This document shows, piece after piece, positions 1 through 7,222 of a stretch of 49,278 bases of DNA; positions within the stretch are counted from its first letter, which is position 1; each line of letters starts with the position of its first letter. The position numbers and the translations under genes were made by a program. The stretch spans positions 1 to 49,278 of the IMG/VR virus record IMGVR_UViG_3300050821_003302, one strand, 5' to 3'. This DNA is from a virus. Under the pieces are notes generated by a model that did not search any database, was not told the origin of the DNA, and saw only the letters and a list, made by a program, of their open reading frames with translations.

Positions 1-56
1 GGGACGTTAGGCTTCTTTGCGTCGGGTACATCAACGCCACTCAGTACATTCTCAGA
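1..56. repeat. Terminal direct repeat (contig closure)
   Basis: These 56 bases recur exactly at 49223-49278, the other end of the window. The spike reading frame passes through the repeat without a break, so the simplest reading is a circular or circularly permuted genome assembled to completion with a short overlap. It could also be an assembly k-mer overlap with no biological meaning as a repeat. It is too short and too gene-internal to be a convincing physical terminal repeat. Confidence 0.93.
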
Positions 57-1359
57 TAGTGGCTTATCTATAGCAAACCCTAATCCGGTTGTGCTGGACT
101 CGGCTGGTCGCGCAGGAAGTGTGTTCCTGCAAAACCTGGCCTACAAGGTCACTCTTACTGACGTAAATTCCAACCTCATCTGGACAATAGACCCGGTCTA
201 TACCTCCGATTTCTCGACGGTTGCCGCGTTCCTGACCAACGCCGGTAATCCTAACGGATCGGTAGCCGGAACGGCCGGGTCTGGAACTGTCCCGTCATCG
301 GTAATTTGGGACCGCACGAACAACATTCTCTATGTCGCCACCACGACGGGCTCTAGCTCGACTACGGTATGGACGGCCGTTAACCCCTCATCTGCCGCAG
401 TCCTCTCTCTGGTTGAGCCGCAGGGCTATCTAGGGCCAGACGGCAGCAATCCCATCCCCATCGCTGGATATGGGTCAGGCGAGACCAACGCGGTAGCTAC
501 CGCTTTTTTCTATACGCCATACGTCGGCGACCTCATCCCGATCTACAACGGCTCCAACTTCGCCAACACGGCATTTGCCCAGCTTACGCTGACCCTGAAC
601 GCCACTCCGCACGTCGCGAACAACCTCTATGACGTGTTTGTCTTCGTAAACAGCGGCGTTGTAACGATAGGCACAGGACCGGCATGGACCACCCCAACTG
701 CTGGATCTTCAAGCCGTGGGACTGGAGCCGGTACTACTCAGATTGGCCGCTTTCAGGGCATCAATGTCAACACCAATCTGATCACGCTGAAGAACGGCGC
801 CTCGACCTTCAGCAACATTCCCGCCCAGCAGGCGACCTACGTTGGGACGATCTGGATTGATGGAACCAACGCCCAGGTCACGCTGAATCGCAACTACGGA
901 CAGAACCGAAAATGGGGGTGCTGGAATGCCTACCAGAGACAGCAAATCTATCTGAAGGCCGGTGACAACACGGCCTCCTGGACCTATGCCTCAGCCACCA
1001 TTCGTCAATCAAACAATGCCGCTGGTAACAACCTATCAGTGATGATGGGCCTGGCAGAGGAAATGTTCAACGTTTCCTTTAGTCAACAGGCAAGCGCAGT
1101 AGGACAGAGCTCTTTCCAGTCCGCGTCTGGGATCGGTCTGAATTCAACAACGGTCTACAGCGGGAGGGTCGGCGGCTTCAACGCCGTCAACGTTACGGGT
1201 GGGGGCGCGGGCGGCAGCGATATGATGTCGCAATTTTTAACCAATCCAAGCATCGGCATAAATCAGTTCAATTCCCTCGAGTCTGTCCCAGCCGCAACTT
1301 CCACAACATACTTGGGAACAGAAGCTCACATGCTTCTCTCGGGGCTGTACCGAGGATGA
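1..1359 (+). CDS. Tail spike/fibre, C-terminal part (gene continues from 49157)
   Basis: This is the 3' part of a gene starting at ATG 49157. Joined across the terminal repeat it encodes 474 residues. The first roughly 90 residues (NGLPYAGGTLGFF..., then a turn-rich stretch ending in TIDPV) have the layout of phage spike head-binding domains such as that of P22 gp9: a short beta-rich adaptor with a conserved G-G-x-L and a PVVLDSAG-like turn. The rest is rich in Gly, Ser, Thr, Asn and Val, typical of a beta-structured receptor-binding protein. No enzyme motif is seen. It is the last gene of the structural run and overlaps the next gene by ATGA at 1356-1359. Role as receptor-binding spike is inferred from position and the N-terminal layout. 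Confidence 0.75.
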   Translation, partial: GTLGFFASGTSTPLSTFSDSGLSIANPNPVVLDSAGRAGSVFLQNLAYKVTLTDVNSNLIWTIDPVYTSDFSTVAAFLTNAGNPNGSVAGTAGSGTVPSSVIWDRTNNILYVATTTGSSSTTVWTAVNPSSAAVLSLVEPQGYLGPDGSNPIPIAGYGSGETNAVATAFFYTPYVGDLIPIYNGSNFANTAFAQLTLTLNATPHVANNLYDVFVFVNSGVVTIGTGPAWTTPTAGSSSRGTGAGTTQIGRFQGINVNTNLITLKNGASTFSNIPAQQATYVGTIWIDGTNAQVTLNRNYGQNRKWGCWNAYQRQQIYLKAGDNTASWTYASATIRQSNNAAGNNLSVMMGLAEEMFNVSFSQQASAVGQSSFQSASGIGLNSTTVYSGRVGGFNAVNVTGGGAGGSDMMSQFLTNPSIGINQFNSLESVPAATSTTYLGTEAHMLLSGLYRG

Positions 1360-1748
1360 CAGTCATACGAGGCATTCTAGCCTTCCTGATCGGTCTCACC
1401 CTTGCTCTCGCCCTCAAAATCACCTTCGCCCAAGCTCACTGGAAACCGGAATACGCCCAACTCTCCCCGCAGATTCAGCACTGGTTTCAGGGGCTGAGGG
1501 CGCCGGACAGCATAGTTCCGTGTTGCGATCTCGCGGACGGAATGAGCCCCAACGAAGACGATGTCGAATACGACACCAAGGGCGACCACTATCGCGTTCG
1601 TATCAAGGGCAAATGGTACGACGTTCCAGACAGCGCAGTAATCAAACAACCGAACATGTATGGCCGCACTGTCGTTTGGTACTACCCAATCGAGGGTGAC
1701 AGTCCTTCAGTTGTAATCCGGTGCTTTATGCCAGGCGGTGGTGTGTAA
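1356..1748 (+). CDS. Secreted cysteine-containing protein of the lysis region
   Basis: This 130-residue protein starts with a clear signal peptide (MTVIRGILAFLIGLTLALALKITFAQA) and a mature part with a CC pair (near residue 57), YDVPD, PNMYGRTVVWY and a terminal IRCFMPGGG. I recognise this pattern as a family common in rhizobial genomes and their phages; its function is unknown. It starts by ATGA overlap with the spike gene and lies directly before a tiny membrane protein and the endolysin, so a role in lysis or in the periplasm of the infected cell is likely. It is not an obvious spanin: there is no lipobox after the signal sequence. Confidence 0.8.
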   Translation: MTVIRGILAFLIGLTLALALKITFAQAHWKPEYAQLSPQIQHWFQGLRAPDSIVPCCDLADGMSPNEDDVEYDTKGDHYRVRIKGKWYDVPDSAVIKQPNMYGRTVVWYYPIEGDSPSVVIRCFMPGGGV

Positions 1749-1849
1749 TGGATCTTCTCATCTTTCTGCTTGTGGTCTTTGCCGGTGGGGCTGCTGGAGC
1801 AATTGCCGGTGGCGCCGCGGCTGCAACACTCTGGAAACTGCTCGTGTGA
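1748..1849 (+). CDS. 33-residue single-span membrane protein
   Basis: A tiny gene encodes MDLLIFLLVVFAGG... with one Gly/Ala-rich hydrophobic helix and a short WKLLV tail. Its start overlaps the preceding stop (TAATG) and its stop overlaps the GTG start of the endolysin (GTGTGA), so it is tightly packed and probably translationally coupled. It could be a small holin-like or antiholin-like peptide, but nothing in the sequence proves that. Confidence 0.65.
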   Translation: MDLLIFLLVVFAGGAAGAIAGGAAAATLWKLLV

Positions 1850-2634
1850 CCGCAGCAAACAGAGACGCCTGTATCCTTGAGACCCTGAAATGGGAGGGTG
1901 GATACTCCAACGACCCGGGTGATTCAGGCGGTCCAACCAGATGGGGCATTACTATCTGGGATGCCCGCAAATACTGGCGCAAGAATGCTACCGCTGCCGA
2001 TGTCAAGGCAATGCCTCGCAGCGTTGCCGTTCAAATCTATGAAGGCAAATACTGGAAGACGCCCTTTTACGACTGTGACCACTTAGTCGATGGGGTTGAT
2101 CTTTGTGTCTTTGATTACGGCGTAAACAGCGGCCCAGCCCGCGCCAAGCGCGCACTGATGATGTCAATCGGTGGCCCTACTGACGATACGATCAAGCGCA
2201 TCTGCTCCTATCGGCTAGGCTTTCTACGTAGGCTCGGTATTTGGCGCCTGTTCGGCAGAGGCTGGGCAAGCCGTGTGGCTGGCATTCAGGCCAAAGCTCT
2301 TCACATGGCCGCCCATCCAACAAAACCAATCTCAACACCCGAACCAAAGGAACCACCCGTGACCACACCCGCTCCAGCCCCCACACTCCCGATTTCGATC
2401 GACGCAGGCTCTATCCTGCAACTCCTGCTCAACAACCTGCCCGCTCTGCTTGCTGGCGTCGGCAAATTCTATCCGCCTCTGGCTCCGGTCGTCGCTGTGG
2501 TTACTGCGGTTCAGGATGCGGTGGTCAAGATCCCCGCCTCTGACGGCTCACTGGCAGCCATTGAGAAAATCCTTGCCGCCGAAATGTATGCGGTCGCAAT
2601 CGCACTTGATCCTACACTCGCACCAAAGGCTTGA
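1846..2634 (+). CDS. Endolysin, GH108 muramidase
   Basis: This 262-residue protein starts at GTG 1846, overlapping the previous stop. The N-terminal domain carries the E-G-G-Y motif (E17 as catalytic acid) followed by SNDPGDSGGPTRWGIT, typical of glycoside hydrolase family 108, which cuts the glycan strands of peptidoglycan. Residues about 100-165 (DYGVNSGPARAKRAL...) fit the peptidoglycan-binding part usually attached to GH108. A Pro/Thr-rich linker (around 167-185) leads to an unusual hydrophobic C-terminal tail of about 75 residues (LLLNNLPALLAGVGKFYPPLAPVV...), which is not part of the normal family and could bind membrane. There is no signal peptide, so export would need a holin. Confidence 0.92.
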   Translation: MTAANRDACILETLKWEGGYSNDPGDSGGPTRWGITIWDARKYWRKNATAADVKAMPRSVAVQIYEGKYWKTPFYDCDHLVDGVDLCVFDYGVNSGPARAKRALMMSIGGPTDDTIKRICSYRLGFLRRLGIWRLFGRGWASRVAGIQAKALHMAAHPTKPISTPEPKEPPVTTPAPAPTLPISIDAGSILQLLLNNLPALLAGVGKFYPPLAPVVAVVTAVQDAVVKIPASDGSLAAIEKILAAEMYAVAIALDPTLAPKA

Positions 2635-2637
2635 AAG

Positions 2638-2811
2638 ATGCCCTTCTTTTTCCTGTTGAACTGGCAAACCACACTGGCTGGGGCCATCCCGATCGTAATT
2701 GCTGGAGCTCAGGCCGCCGGTCTTGCCATTCCTGGCGTGCCCCACATCGATCTTGCGACGGCACTAAGCACCCTGTTGCTTGGCTTCCTGGCCAAAGATG
2801 CAAATAAGTAA
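2638..2811 (+). CDS. Small holin-like membrane protein
   Basis: It encodes 57 residues with two hydrophobic stretches (about 8-32 and 38-52) and a KDANK tail, directly after the endolysin. Size, topology and place suggest a holin component. The stop overlaps the ATG of the next gene (TAATG). No family could be assigned by eye. Confidence 0.65.
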   Translation: MPFFFLLNWQTTLAGAIPIVIAGAQAAGLAIPGVPHIDLATALSTLLLGFLAKDANK

Positions 2812-3032
2812 TGACCTGGTTCTGGGCTATCTGGTTGTTTGGTGGCGTCCCCGTTTCCTTCGCATTAGCTGAAGGATATGCCTGCTACAAAAGCAAGCAA
2901 ACGCTCTCCGCCTTTGTCTGGCAAATAGAACAAACTCGTATCGCTCGTCTATTTGCTTGGGCAGTTGGCGTCCTCACAGGGGGCCTCGCCGTGCATTTCT
3001 TTTGGGGAGGCTATGTCTGCTTTGGACAGTAA
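2811..3032 (+). CDS. Two-span membrane protein
   Basis: It encodes 73 residues: a hydrophobic N-terminus (WFWAIWLFGGVPVSFALA), a short polar middle and a second span (RLFAWAVGVLTGGLAVHFFWGG). It is coupled by overlap to the preceding small membrane gene and followed by the endonuclease gene. A holin or antiholin role is possible from context only. Confidence 0.65.
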   Translation: MTWFWAIWLFGGVPVSFALAEGYACYKSKQTLSAFVWQIEQTRIARLFAWAVGVLTGGLAVHFFWGGYVCFGQ

Positions 3033-3035
3033 ATC

Positions 3036-3515
3036 ATGAATACAAGCAAACGAAGAGAGCGACGTTACCGCTTAACGCAAGAGCGCTTTGACTCGCTATT
3101 CGCAGAACAAAACGGCCTGTGCGCCATCTGCTCTGAAAGACCGCCTTGTGATGTAGATCACGACAAAAAGACCGGAATATTTCGTGGTCTTCTCTGCCGC
3201 TCCTGCAATCTCGGGCTTGGCATGTTTTCTGATAATCCAGAGAAGATGCAGCGAGCCATTGCCTATCTACAGAGACCGGCGCAGCGGCTAGCCGATAGAT
3301 TTCCAATCGAATGTGTTGGGTGGCAGGGACCCTATCGACAAGAGCGCGGTGAAAAGAATCACAATGCAAAGCTAACTAATGAAGAAGTGCGTCGGCTGAG
3401 GTCAGAATATGCCAGCGGAGGCATTTCTTATAGGGAACTTGGGCAGAAGTATAGTCTTCATCCTGTTCACGTGGGACGCATTATTCGCCGCGTTGAATGG
3501 ACGCACGTTCAATGA
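3036..3515 (+). CDS. Endonuclease VII-like HNH nuclease with C-terminal HTH
   Basis: This 159-residue protein has two parts. Residues about 15-75 carry C29xxC32, D39VDHD43 and C54xxC57-N58, the zinc and metal ligands of the recombination endonuclease VII family, which resolves branched DNA. Residues about 108-157 (AKLTNEEVRRLRSEYASGG...YSLHPVHVGRIIRRVEWTHV) form a helix-turn-helix of the kind joined to HNH homing endonucleases. It interrupts a run of membrane and lysis genes, so it may be a homing-type insertion and not a packaging nuclease. Its stop overlaps the next ATG. Confidence 0.88.
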   Translation: MNTSKRRERRYRLTQERFDSLFAEQNGLCAICSERPPCDVDHDKKTGIFRGLLCRSCNLGLGMFSDNPEKMQRAIAYLQRPAQRLADRFPIECVGWQGPYRQERGEKNHNAKLTNEEVRRLRSEYASGGISYRELGQKYSLHPVHVGRIIRRVEWTHVQ

Positions 3516-3730
3516 CCCAACGCACAGATGGTGAGCGTCTAGCGGTGCTGGAATGGACTGTAGAGGCTATCAAGCGGCACCAAGACGCGATGGAAATAAA
3601 GATTGATGAAATGCACGCCGTTCTCCTTCAGGCGAAGGGCGTTCGCTGGATTGTTGGCGGAACAATCTTAATAGTCAGCTCAATGGCGGCGGCTGGTTTC
3701 TATCTGATCAGCCTATTGCACATGCGTTGA
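3512..3730 (+). CDS. XhlA-like coiled-coil membrane protein
   Basis: I chose ATG 3512 because it overlaps the preceding stop (ATGA); ATG 3497 is an alternative. The 72 residues start GERLAVLEWTVEAIKRHQ..., an amphipathic coiled coil, followed by one membrane span (WIVGGTILIVSSMAAAGFYL). This is the architecture of XhlA/haemolysin-type lysis accessory proteins, which act with a holin. Assignment is from architecture and position. Confidence 0.7.
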   Translation: MTQRTDGERLAVLEWTVEAIKRHQDAMEIKIDEMHAVLLQAKGVRWIVGGTILIVSSMAAAGFYLISLLHMR

Positions 3731-3748
3731 CGCAACCAATTGGGATAG

Positions 3749-4705
3749 ATGGGCAAGTTATCAAGCCTGACTGACGACGAATTTTCCCATACATTTAATT
3801 CACTAGGACCATCAAAAACAGCATCACACTACGGCGTTGGTCTGCGCACCGTATACGAGCGCAGGCGACGATTAGAAGCCCGCACTGGCGTCTCTATTAA
3901 ATCACCATTTGCGGCTGGCGGCGTTCTTCAGGAATTACCCGACTATCCCGATCACGTCCCATTAACAGTGAAGGATGGAACGATCATTGTGGGGGCCGAC
4001 GCCCACATCTGGCCAGGTGAGCGCTCCCCGGCTCTCAGAGCGTTTATCAAGTTCATAAAGGATCTTGGTCCAAAGGCCGTCATCCTCAATGGTGACGTTA
4101 TGGACTTTCCGCGCATCTCGCGCCACGCCCCGATCGGCTGGGAAAAGAACCCGCAAGCCAGCGAGGAAATAGAGGCTGCGCAGGACGCTCTACACGACAT
4201 AGAGCAGGCCGCAGGTAATGGGGTACGCAAGATTTGGCCCGTGGGGAATCATGACCTCAGATTTGAGAGCCAGATTGCGCAGCATTGTCCAGAATACGCC
4301 AGGATCAAGGGCATTCACCTATACGACCATTTCCCAAACTGGGAGCGCGGCTGGTCTGTTGAGATTAACAACTGGGTAATTGTCAAACATCGATACAAGA
4401 GCGGTAAGCACGCCGCCAGTAATAACGCCCTCAACTCCGGCCGGCCGATGATTACGGGCCATCTCCACCAGCAGACCATGTCTCCCATCACAGACTATAA
4501 CGGAACCCGTGATGGTATCGAGCTTGGCTGCCTCGCCAACATCTATCACCCAGCATTTAGGAATTACACCGAGAACAACCCAAGGAACTGGGTTGCCGGG
4601 TTTGGCGTGTTCACATTCCGCGACTCCGTAATGCTCCCACCGGAGTTCGTTCGTGTCATGAGCAAAACCACCGTAGCTTTCCGTGGCGAACTTATAGAGG
4701 TCTGA
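3749..4705 (+). CDS. Calcineurin-like metallophosphoesterase with N-terminal HTH
   Basis: This 318-residue protein has all metal-binding blocks of the family: D84-A-H86, G-D116-V, G-N167-H168-D169 and G-H238-L-H240. About 55 N-terminal residues (LGPSKTASHYGVGLRTVYERRRRLE) look like a helix-turn-helix, a fusion often seen in proteobacterial phages. The substrate cannot be told from sequence; family members act on nucleotides, nucleic acids or phosphoproteins. It lies after the lysis genes and overlaps the next small gene. Confidence 0.9.
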   Translation: MGKLSSLTDDEFSHTFNSLGPSKTASHYGVGLRTVYERRRRLEARTGVSIKSPFAAGGVLQELPDYPDHVPLTVKDGTIIVGADAHIWPGERSPALRAFIKFIKDLGPKAVILNGDVMDFPRISRHAPIGWEKNPQASEEIEAAQDALHDIEQAAGNGVRKIWPVGNHDLRFESQIAQHCPEYARIKGIHLYDHFPNWERGWSVEINNWVIVKHRYKSGKHAASNNALNSGRPMITGHLHQQTMSPITDYNGTRDGIELGCLANIYHPAFRNYTENNPRNWVAGFGVFTFRDSVMLPPEFVRVMSKTTVAFRGELIEV

Positions 4706-4944
4706 TGATGGGCGAAGTTGTTTCGATACGAAAATCCACCAACGACGATATCAATGAGACCATAGATGATTTTAATAAAATCATTTCAGAGCATGAAATA
4801 GTTTCAATTGCTGCGGTAGTGCTCACGAACACAGGCGACACGTATAGGATTTATACTGACACGGTACATGACAGAATCAAAATTCTAGGCGCTCTAGAAA
4901 TTCTAAAGCATGACCTCTTGCCTGATCCTAGAGAGGAGGACTGA
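4705..4944 (+). CDS. Conserved small phage protein
   Basis: It encodes 79 acidic residues, with a middle part VVLTNTGDTYRIYTDTVHDR followed by ILGALEILKHDLL. The pattern of a displayed strand pair followed by GALExxKxxL resembles a small protein common in rhizobial phages, function unknown. Two ATG codons in a row begin it (4705, 4708); the first overlaps the preceding stop. Confidence 0.7.
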   Translation: MMGEVVSIRKSTNDDINETIDDFNKIISEHEIVSIAAVVLTNTGDTYRIYTDTVHDRIKILGALEILKHDLLPDPREED

Positions 4945-5087
4945 TGCAAAACCAATTAAATGATGACGAACACGACCCGGACGCCTTATCGCTCCCTGGC
5001 AACACGAAGGCAGAAAAGCGTAGCAAGAAGGTAGGGCCGCGCCAGCCTAAGCGGCGCAAGGCACAGGTAGAGAATGACAATTCTTAA
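4944..5087 (+). CDS. Small basic protein, 47 residues
   Basis: The gene has a good ribosome site (GAGAGGAGGA) and starts by overlap with the preceding stop (TGATG). The product is acidic at the start and strongly basic at the end (KAEKRSKKVGPRQPKRRKAQ), so it may bind nucleic acid. Its 3' end overlaps the next start by 14 bases. No family recognised. Confidence 0.6.
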   Translation: MQNQLNDDEHDPDALSLPGNTKAEKRSKKVGPRQPKRRKAQVENDNS

Positions 5088-5475
5088 GATGGAAAGACCC
5101 CAACTCGTTCTAGCCAATCTTAGGGTCTATTCCTTTGTATATTTGGCAACCCCATATTCAAAGTATCCTGGTGGCTTACAGAAGGCGTTTGAAGACGCCT
5201 CCAAGCTAACAGCTCGGTTGCTTATCAATCACGTCAAAGTCTATTCGCCTATCGCCCACACCCACCCCATTGCGATCTACGGCGAGCTAAATCCCCTCGA
5301 TCATTCAATCTGGCTGCCCTTCGATGAGGCCATCATGCGCGTTGCTCCTGCGCTATTGGTGGCTGAAATGGAAGGTTGGAAAGAGTCGTACGGCATTGAC
5401 CAGGAGATTAAAATCTTCACCCGTGACGGCAAGCCAATCCACTATATCAATCCCAACTCACTGGCCATCCGATGA
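5074..5475 (+). CDS. DUF1937 protein, deoxyribosyltransferase-like
   Basis: This 133-residue protein shows YLATPYS (near 23), SPIAHTHPIAIYG (near 58), a WLPFDEAIM segment and LLVAEMEGWKESYGIDQEI. These are the conserved blocks of DUF1937, a phage-rich family with the fold of nucleoside 2-deoxyribosyltransferases; the ATPYS and EMxGWxxSxGxxxE motifs match the substrate pocket region. It could act in nucleotide metabolism or in handling modified nucleotides. ATG 5089 is an alternative start. Confidence 0.82.
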   Translation: MTILKMERPQLVLANLRVYSFVYLATPYSKYPGGLQKAFEDASKLTARLLINHVKVYSPIAHTHPIAIYGELNPLDHSIWLPFDEAIMRVAPALLVAEMEGWKESYGIDQEIKIFTRDGKPIHYINPNSLAIR

Positions 5476-5646
5476 GTGGGCGTCCATATAGTCGGCAATC
5501 CACCTCAGTTCATCCGATGTGAATTCGGCATCTAGCGTTGCCGTTTTATTGCCCGGCGTCCAAGCCAGATACCATCCCAAGCAATATAGCCCACCGTCCG
5601 GCTGTATTAACTCTTTCATTTTCAAGAGTTCAGAATCATCCAACAT
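5458..5646 (-). CDS. Small protein on the opposite strand, 62 residues
   Basis: The product contains GGLYCLGWYLAWTPGNKTATLDAEFTSDELRWIADYMD, which reads like a real folded protein and resembles small proteins I know from phage early regions. It lies tail-to-tail with the DUF1937 gene (18-base overlap) and starts just before the rightward gene at 5656, so it is an isolated leftward gene in a rightward stretch. Function unknown. Confidence 0.65.
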   Translation of the reverse strand: MLDDSELLKMKELIQPDGGLYCLGWYLAWTPGNKTATLDAEFTSDELRWIADYMDAHSSDGQ

Positions 5647-5655
5647 GAGTCACCT

Positions 5656-5919
5656 ATGACCGAACGTGATCCTTTACTTGTCGAGCGCAATAAGACGCAC
5701 GGTAGCTTTCGGCTCAACGCTCATTTCTCCCAAACGTTAAAGTCTATAGTTCAAAGCGACTCAAGCGGCTATGCCCTGATGAAACCAGAGCATCGTGAGG
5801 CGCTCGATATGATCATGATGAAGGTATCGCGCCTTATGTCAGGCCATGCCCATTTTAAGGATCATTGGGACGACATAGCCGGGTATGCGAAGCTTGGGGC
5901 AGAAGCCTGCGAGGACTGA
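5656..5919 (+). CDS. DUF6378-like phage protein
   Basis: It encodes 87 residues: ERNKTHGSFRLNAHFSQTLK, then MKPEHREALDMIMMKVSRLMSGHAHFKDHWDDIAGYAKLG. The THGxFxxNA, REALDMIxxKxxR and HWDDIAGYAxL blocks are those of a widespread phage family (DUF6378) of unknown function, usually found among DNA-metabolism genes. It is the last rightward gene before the leftward early block. Confidence 0.8.
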   Translation: MTERDPLLVERNKTHGSFRLNAHFSQTLKSIVQSDSSGYALMKPEHREALDMIMMKVSRLMSGHAHFKDHWDDIAGYAKLGAEACED

Positions 5920-5924
5920 CGGGC

Positions 5925-6071
5925 CTATTCTGTGCTCTTAGATTGTTCATGCTTGCCGCGATAGACTGAATAGACATTCTTATCCATCATCGCCTTGCGC
6001 CACTCCTCATAGGACGGCAGCCTGCCAAGCTTCTCTTTAAGTTCTAGGGCTACCTTGGCTCCCTCATCCAT
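5925..6071 (-). CDS. Small leftward protein, 48 residues
   Basis: I chose the start at 6071 because the upstream gene stops at 6080, leaving nine bases between them; a longer form from 6143 would overlap that gene. The product (MDEGAKVALELKEKLGRLPSYEEWRKAMM...) is mostly helical. It ends in the same ACAGAATAGGCCC string as its upstream neighbour. Last gene of the leftward early block. Confidence 0.55.
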   Translation of the reverse strand: MDEGAKVALELKEKLGRLPSYEEWRKAMMDKNVYSVYRGKHEQSKSTE

Positions 6072-6079
6072 GGCGGGGC

Positions 6080-6238
6080 CTATTCTGTGCGGTTGGGTCG
6101 ATTCAAAATCTCTGCCGCCCAACGCTCTCGCTCTGCGCGCCAAAGGGCCTCAGCCTTGTCCATTTCCTCTTGCGTGAATGGCACTCCATCACGCCAACGC
6201 CAAAATTGCTTATCCCTGTATGGGCGGATTAAGATCAT
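6080..6238 (-). CDS. Small charged helical protein, 52 residues
   Basis: It starts by ATGA overlap with the upstream gene at 6235. The product (MILIRPYRDKQFWRWRDGVPF..., then EEMDKAEALWRAERERWAAEIL) is rich in Arg, Trp and Glu and probably forms a long helix. No family recognised. Its place in a tightly coupled leftward string supports it being real. Confidence 0.6.
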   Translation of the reverse strand: MILIRPYRDKQFWRWRDGVPFTQEEMDKAEALWRAERERWAAEILNRPNRTE

Positions 6239-6468
6239 GATGGCCCTTTATTGTGTTTCCATAGAGCCATACGAACGATGTAGCTAATGCCTGCGTAACC
6301 CACGCCGTCCTTGGAGGCCGCCTCAACGTCCCTCAGAAGTTCCCGCAGCCGCTCGATCTCGTCGGCGGCATCCTTGAATAACTGAAGGCTATAGCCGTTC
6401 AGCCCCTCTATTAATACGGCCGAATAATGAGCCTCACCATCACGTAGCCGCTTCACAAGATCGCTCAT
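6235..6468 (-). CDS. Small coiled-coil protein, 77 residues
   Basis: The start lies in the repeated context AAGGATAGACGATGAG, shared with the next two genes upstream. The product has LVKRLRDGEAHYSAVLI and a helical segment KDAADEIERLRELLRDVEAA, of the kind seen in Ea/Ead-type phage early proteins. The function is unknown. Confidence 0.65.
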   Translation of the reverse strand: MSDLVKRLRDGEAHYSAVLIEGLNGYSLQLFKDAADEIERLRELLRDVEAASKDGVGYAGISYIVRMALWKHNKGPS

Positions 6469-6471
6469 CGT

Positions 6472-6690
6472 CTATCCTTTAGCGGTGCCATTCAGGGCTC
6501 GCGTTGCAATTTCGTTTGCAATGTCACCACGTTTCCCATGATTGGTCGCCAGCATCTCTAGACTGGTAGCGCGCTGAATCTCCTTAAGCGCCGCCCCTAG
6601 CCGCTCGACCTCGGCCTCTGCCTTGCAACAGCGGTCGCCCCAATACGCCACATTCTTGTCAATGTACGCCCCATTCTGGTCAATGCTCAT
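6472..6690 (-). CDS. Small coiled-coil protein, 72 residues
   Basis: The product has CCKAEAEVERLGAALKEIQRA as its core and ends TAKG, like the RAKG end of its upstream neighbour. The end and start signals (GGATAGACGATG) are nearly the same in both, suggesting a cassette-like duplication. Function unknown. Confidence 0.6.
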   Translation of the reverse strand: MSIDQNGAYIDKNVAYWGDRCCKAEAEVERLGAALKEIQRATSLEMLATNHGKRGDIANEIATRALNGTAKG

Positions 6691-6693
6691 CGT

Positions 6694-7020
6694 CTATCCC
6701 TTCGCTCGTTGTTGCTCTTTTTCAAACAACATCCAGTCATCGTATTCAATGATGGCATTTCGTATCCCCTCAATGACAGATCGAAGCCGCTCGACCTCGG
6801 CATCAACCAAACACTTAGCCTCATAGACCGCTAAATATCTCCCCTCAGCATCATCGCGGGCCTCCCGCAGCCGCTCGATCTCTTGCTGATGCCTTATTTG
6901 CTCGCAGGGTGTACCATAATGGTCAGCGAGTAGCGTCACTAACTCAGAAACCCGGGCGCGCAGCCTCTCAATTTCGGCCTCTGCCCAACGACGATAGATC
7001 ACATTTGGTTCGTCGGTCAT
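6694..7020 (-). CDS. Coiled-coil protein, 108 residues
   Basis: Three IERLR / VERLR heptad blocks (near residues 17, 48 and 76) make an almost continuous coiled coil; an AEIERLRARVSELVTLLADHYG part resembles early phage proteins of the Ea family. It starts in the repeated AAGGATAGACGATGA context and is preceded by a 200-base gap, so it heads a sub-operon. Confidence 0.65.
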   Translation of the reverse strand: MTDEPNVIYRRWAEAEIERLRARVSELVTLLADHYGTPCEQIRHQQEIERLREARDDAEGRYLAVYEAKCLVDAEVERLRSVIEGIRNAIIEYDDWMLFEKEQQRAKG

Positions 7021-7222
7021 CGTCTATCCTTCAGCGGCTTACCCATTGCTTACCCACAAGCTTTTATGTCCTACATCGCATTGATTTAATTACACAATCC
7101 TAAATTAGCCCCGTTACGCTTTGTAACATAGTTCGAGTACCAAGAAGCGCAAAAGAATACCAAAGAGTATGAACACATTGGAGAAATCCAATCCTGTCAA
7201 CACCATCCAATAACAACGAATA
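7021..7222. other. Gap with palindromes and GCTTACCC repeats
   Basis: This A+T-rich gap separates two halves of the leftward block. It holds a perfect inverted repeat ATTGGA-GAAA-TCCAAT (7177-7192), a second one GTTAC-N5-GTAAC (7113-7127), and one of two pairs of GCTTACCC repeats (7037-7055; the other pair is at 7244-7262). A leftward TTGACA lies at about 7196-7201, without a good -10. A 30-residue leftward hydrophobic frame (7114-7206) exists but has no ribosome site. It probably contains a promoter and regulator sites. Confidence 0.5.

Noticed and set aside
7114-7206. Leftward 30-codon hydrophobic frame in the early gap
   Set aside because: No ribosome site, overlaps two palindromes; too weak to list as a gene.
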